DNA of 8,017 nt from positions 1-8,017 of the forward strand of contig JAKLEK010000065.1 of the NCBI GenBank assembly GCA_022703115.1. Direction: 5' to 3'. How positions within the stretch are numbered: the first letter of the stretch is position 1; each line of letters begins with the position of its first letter. This DNA comes from Elusimicrobiota bacterium. GTDB taxonomy: Bacteria; Elusimicrobiota; Elusimicrobia; Elusimicrobiales; UBA9959. Both the position numbers and the translations under genes were made by a program. The notes under the pieces are model-generated. The model ran no database searches. It saw only the letters and a list, made by a program, of their open reading frames with translations, and was not told where the DNA came from. Positions 6,713 through 8,017 of this stretch are shown one piece after another.

Positions 6713-6727
6713 CCTTCCGGCGGAGGG
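6713..6727 (+). promoter_or_regulatory. Hairpin covering the ribosome binding site of the glycosyltransferase gene
   Basis: The Shine-Dalgarno sequence GGAGGG (6722-6727) is 8 nt before the ATG at 6736. It can pair with CCTTCC (6713-6718) across a GGC loop, giving 6 bp including one G-U pair. The hairpin starts 2 nt after the upstream stop codon, so a ribosome finishing the radical SAM gene would open it. That arrangement fits translational coupling, but the stem is short. Confidence 0.35.
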
Positions 6728-6735
6728 CGATATTT

Positions 6736-7929
6736 ATGAAGATAAAGCACATGAAGTTCCTGGACAAGTACGCCGGCTACGCCGCCTGCGTGGTCCTCAC
6801 GGCTTTCGGACGGGCGTTCGGTTCCGGCGAGCCGGCGAAAATAGATAAGGGCGCGATACGGAAGGTCCTGGTCATGAAGTTCTGGGGGCTGGGCAGCATA
6901 CTGCTGCTTTCCCCGGCCATCGCCGGTATCAGGGAGGAGTTCCCCGGCGCCAGGATCGTGCTGTTCACCTCAAGAAGGAACAGCGAGATCTGCTCTTCGC
7001 TCGGGATCTTCGACGAGGTCCGCTATCTGGACGTGGACAGGGGGTGGCTGGCCTTCGCCGCCAGTCTTTTGCGGAACATGTTCCGGCTCTTCATGGACAG
7101 GTTCGATATGGTGGTGGATTTCGAGTTCTTCACCAGGTTCTCGGCTGTGCTCACGTTCTTCACTTTCTCCCCGATACGGGTCGGCTATCACGCCTGGGAG
7201 GCCTGGCGCGGTGATATCCACAATATAAAGGTCCCTTTCAACAGGTACTGGAACATCATGGACAACTTCTACAACCTCGGCACCTATATAGGGGTCGCCG
7301 CGAGGCCGGAGCTCAGGATGGCCAGGCCGCGGTTCACGGAGGCGGACAGGGCCTTCGTGGACGGCCTGCTGGGGAAGGCCGGGGTGTCGGGCGGCTACAT
7401 AGCCGCCAACGTCAACGCCAGCGACCTGGTGATCGAGCGCAGGTGGCCTTACGAGAACTTCGTTGAGCTGGCCAGGAGGCTGCTGGAGAAGTTCGGGCGT
7501 TCAATCGTTTTCGTCGGTTCCCCATCCGAGCGGCCGGGGGTCGACGCGATAGTGAAGGAGGTCGGGGACCCGCGCGCCGTGAACCTGGCCGGCATGGTCA
7601 GCATTCCGCAGCTGGCGAGACTGTTCGAGGGAGCGGACCTCGTGATCTCCAACGACAGCGGACCGCTGCATCTGGCCGTGGCGATGGGGACTCCGACGGT
7701 CTCCCTGTTCGGGCCGGAGACCCCGGCGATCTACGGGCCGAAGGGAAAGGAGCATACGGTCATCTTCAAGAACATAGACTGCAGCCCCTGCTGCAACGTG
7801 CACGACAGGAAGTCGGTGCACTGTTACTGGGAGAAGCCGAGGTGCATGTCCCTGATAACCGTGGCGGAAGTCTTCGAGGCGATAGAAAGGGCCCTGTCGG
7901 GTCCGGCCGCCGCAAGGGGCCGCAGATGA
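6736..7929 (+). CDS. Glycosyltransferase family 9 (heptosyltransferase-like) protein
   Basis: 397 residues, slightly longer than the roughly 350 usual for the WaaC/WaaF family, with an N-terminal extension of about 40. GT-B fold: the first Rossmann half begins at KVLVMKFWGLGS (43-54) and contains FPGARIVLFTS; the second half has YIAANVNAS, then IVFVGS and the donor-site signature NDSGPLHLAVAMGTPTVSLFG starting at N306, with H312 and the following GP-E. Family members move heptose or related sugars from a nucleotide donor onto lipopolysaccharide core at the inner face of the inner membrane. The position of the catalytic aspartate in WaaC-type enzymes (G-D after the first strand) is serine here (G53-S54). 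The C-terminal cysteines C349, C352, C353, C363 and C370 follow a pattern common in the family. A GGAGGG at 8-nt spacing supports the start. The next gene overlaps by 4 nt. Donor and acceptor are unknown. Confidence 0.85.
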   Translation: MKIKHMKFLDKYAGYAACVVLTAFGRAFGSGEPAKIDKGAIRKVLVMKFWGLGSILLLSPAIAGIREEFPGARIVLFTSRRNSEICSSLGIFDEVRYLDVDRGWLAFAASLLRNMFRLFMDRFDMVVDFEFFTRFSAVLTFFTFSPIRVGYHAWEAWRGDIHNIKVPFNRYWNIMDNFYNLGTYIGVAARPELRMARPRFTEADRAFVDGLLGKAGVSGGYIAANVNASDLVIERRWPYENFVELARRLLEKFGRSIVFVGSPSERPGVDAIVKEVGDPRAVNLAGMVSIPQLARLFEGADLVISNDSGPLHLAVAMGTPTVSLFGPETPAIYGPKGKEHTVIFKNIDCSPCCNVHDRKSVHCYWEKPRCMSLITVAEVFEAIERALSGPAAARGRR

Positions 7930-8017
7930 AGAAAGTGCTCCTACTGAACCCTCCCGGAAGAAGGCTGTATATCCGGGACTATTTTTGCAGCAAGGTATCG
8001 CAGGCGGATTACATCCC
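7926..8017 (+). CDS. Third radical SAM protein, N-terminal fragment (runs off the right edge)
   Basis: Only 30 codons are visible. The start ATG overlaps the preceding stop as ATGA, with AAGGGG (7914-7919) 6 nt upstream. The peptide begins MKKVLLLNPPG and continues YIRDYFCSKVS (residues 15-25), an opening I associate with B12-binding-domain radical SAM proteins, whose first strand typically reads K-V-L-L-x-N-P-P. The iron-sulfur cysteines would lie well beyond the window, so the assignment rests on the N-terminal pattern and on the two radical SAM genes upstream. Confidence 0.65.
   Translation, partial: MKKVLLLNPPGRRLYIRDYFCSKVSQADYI

Noticed and set aside
5837..6739. 300-codon plus-strand open frame inside the second radical SAM gene
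   Set aside because: The translation is Arg/Gly-rich and low in complexity, typical of a shifted frame in GC-rich DNA, and the in-frame gene is well supported.
6168..6767. 199-codon minus-strand open frame
   Set aside because: Antisense to the second radical SAM gene and its junction with GT9; no motifs and an implausible composition.
7780..7848. Cysteine cluster in the GT9 C-terminus as a novel metal site
   Set aside because: A C-x2-C followed by further cysteines near the C-terminus is common in family 9 glycosyltransferases, so it is not unusual by itself.
1..8017. CRISPR arrays, tRNA or rRNA genes, insertion sequences, phage or attachment sites
   Set aside because: No regularly spaced direct repeats, no cloverleaf-like sequence, no transposase or integrase motifs and no terminal repeats were seen.

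Overview
The window comes from a GC-rich Gram-negative bacterium. It carries a divergent pair of transcription units separated by a 258-bp intergenic region (951-1208). Outer-membrane biology is indicated by an LptF/LptG permease pair, a family 9 (heptosyltransferase-type) glycosyltransferase and a SprA_N-type outer-membrane translocon protein. The mix of high GC with frequent AGG (Arg) and ATA (Ile) codons, several B12-binding-type radical SAM genes and a SprA-like protein makes me think of Elusimicrobiota or a neighbouring phylum. That is an impression from gene content; no marker gene in the window proves it.

Left unit (minus strand, 950 to 1 and beyond): the N-terminal 316 residues of a secreted protein with a recognisable SprA_N domain, the family of the giant type IX secretion outer-membrane translocon. 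The rest lies off the left edge. The gene has a GC-rich leader with several inverted repeats, two of which are mutually exclusive.

Right unit (plus strand, 1209 to 8017 and beyond): seven genes with gaps of 16-25 bp or overlaps of 1 or 4 nt and no visible terminator, so very probably one operon. In order: lptF, lptG, a small zinc-ribbon membrane protein, two B12-binding-type radical SAM enzymes overlapping by 1 nt (TGATG), a family 9 glycosyltransferase, and the first 30 codons of a third radical SAM protein overlapping by 4 nt (ATGA).

The two units probably diverge from one AT-rich island in which the 12-bp palindrome 1101-1112 puts a perfect TATAAT on both strands.

Working together (inference): LptFG would move a lipopolysaccharide-like glycolipid to the cell surface. 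The glycosyltransferase and the radical SAM enzymes could build or modify that glycolipid or another envelope lipid. The radical SAM substrates cannot be read from sequence. I see no RNA gene, CRISPR array, insertion sequence or other mobile element, and no stretch above 300 bp lacks a gene.
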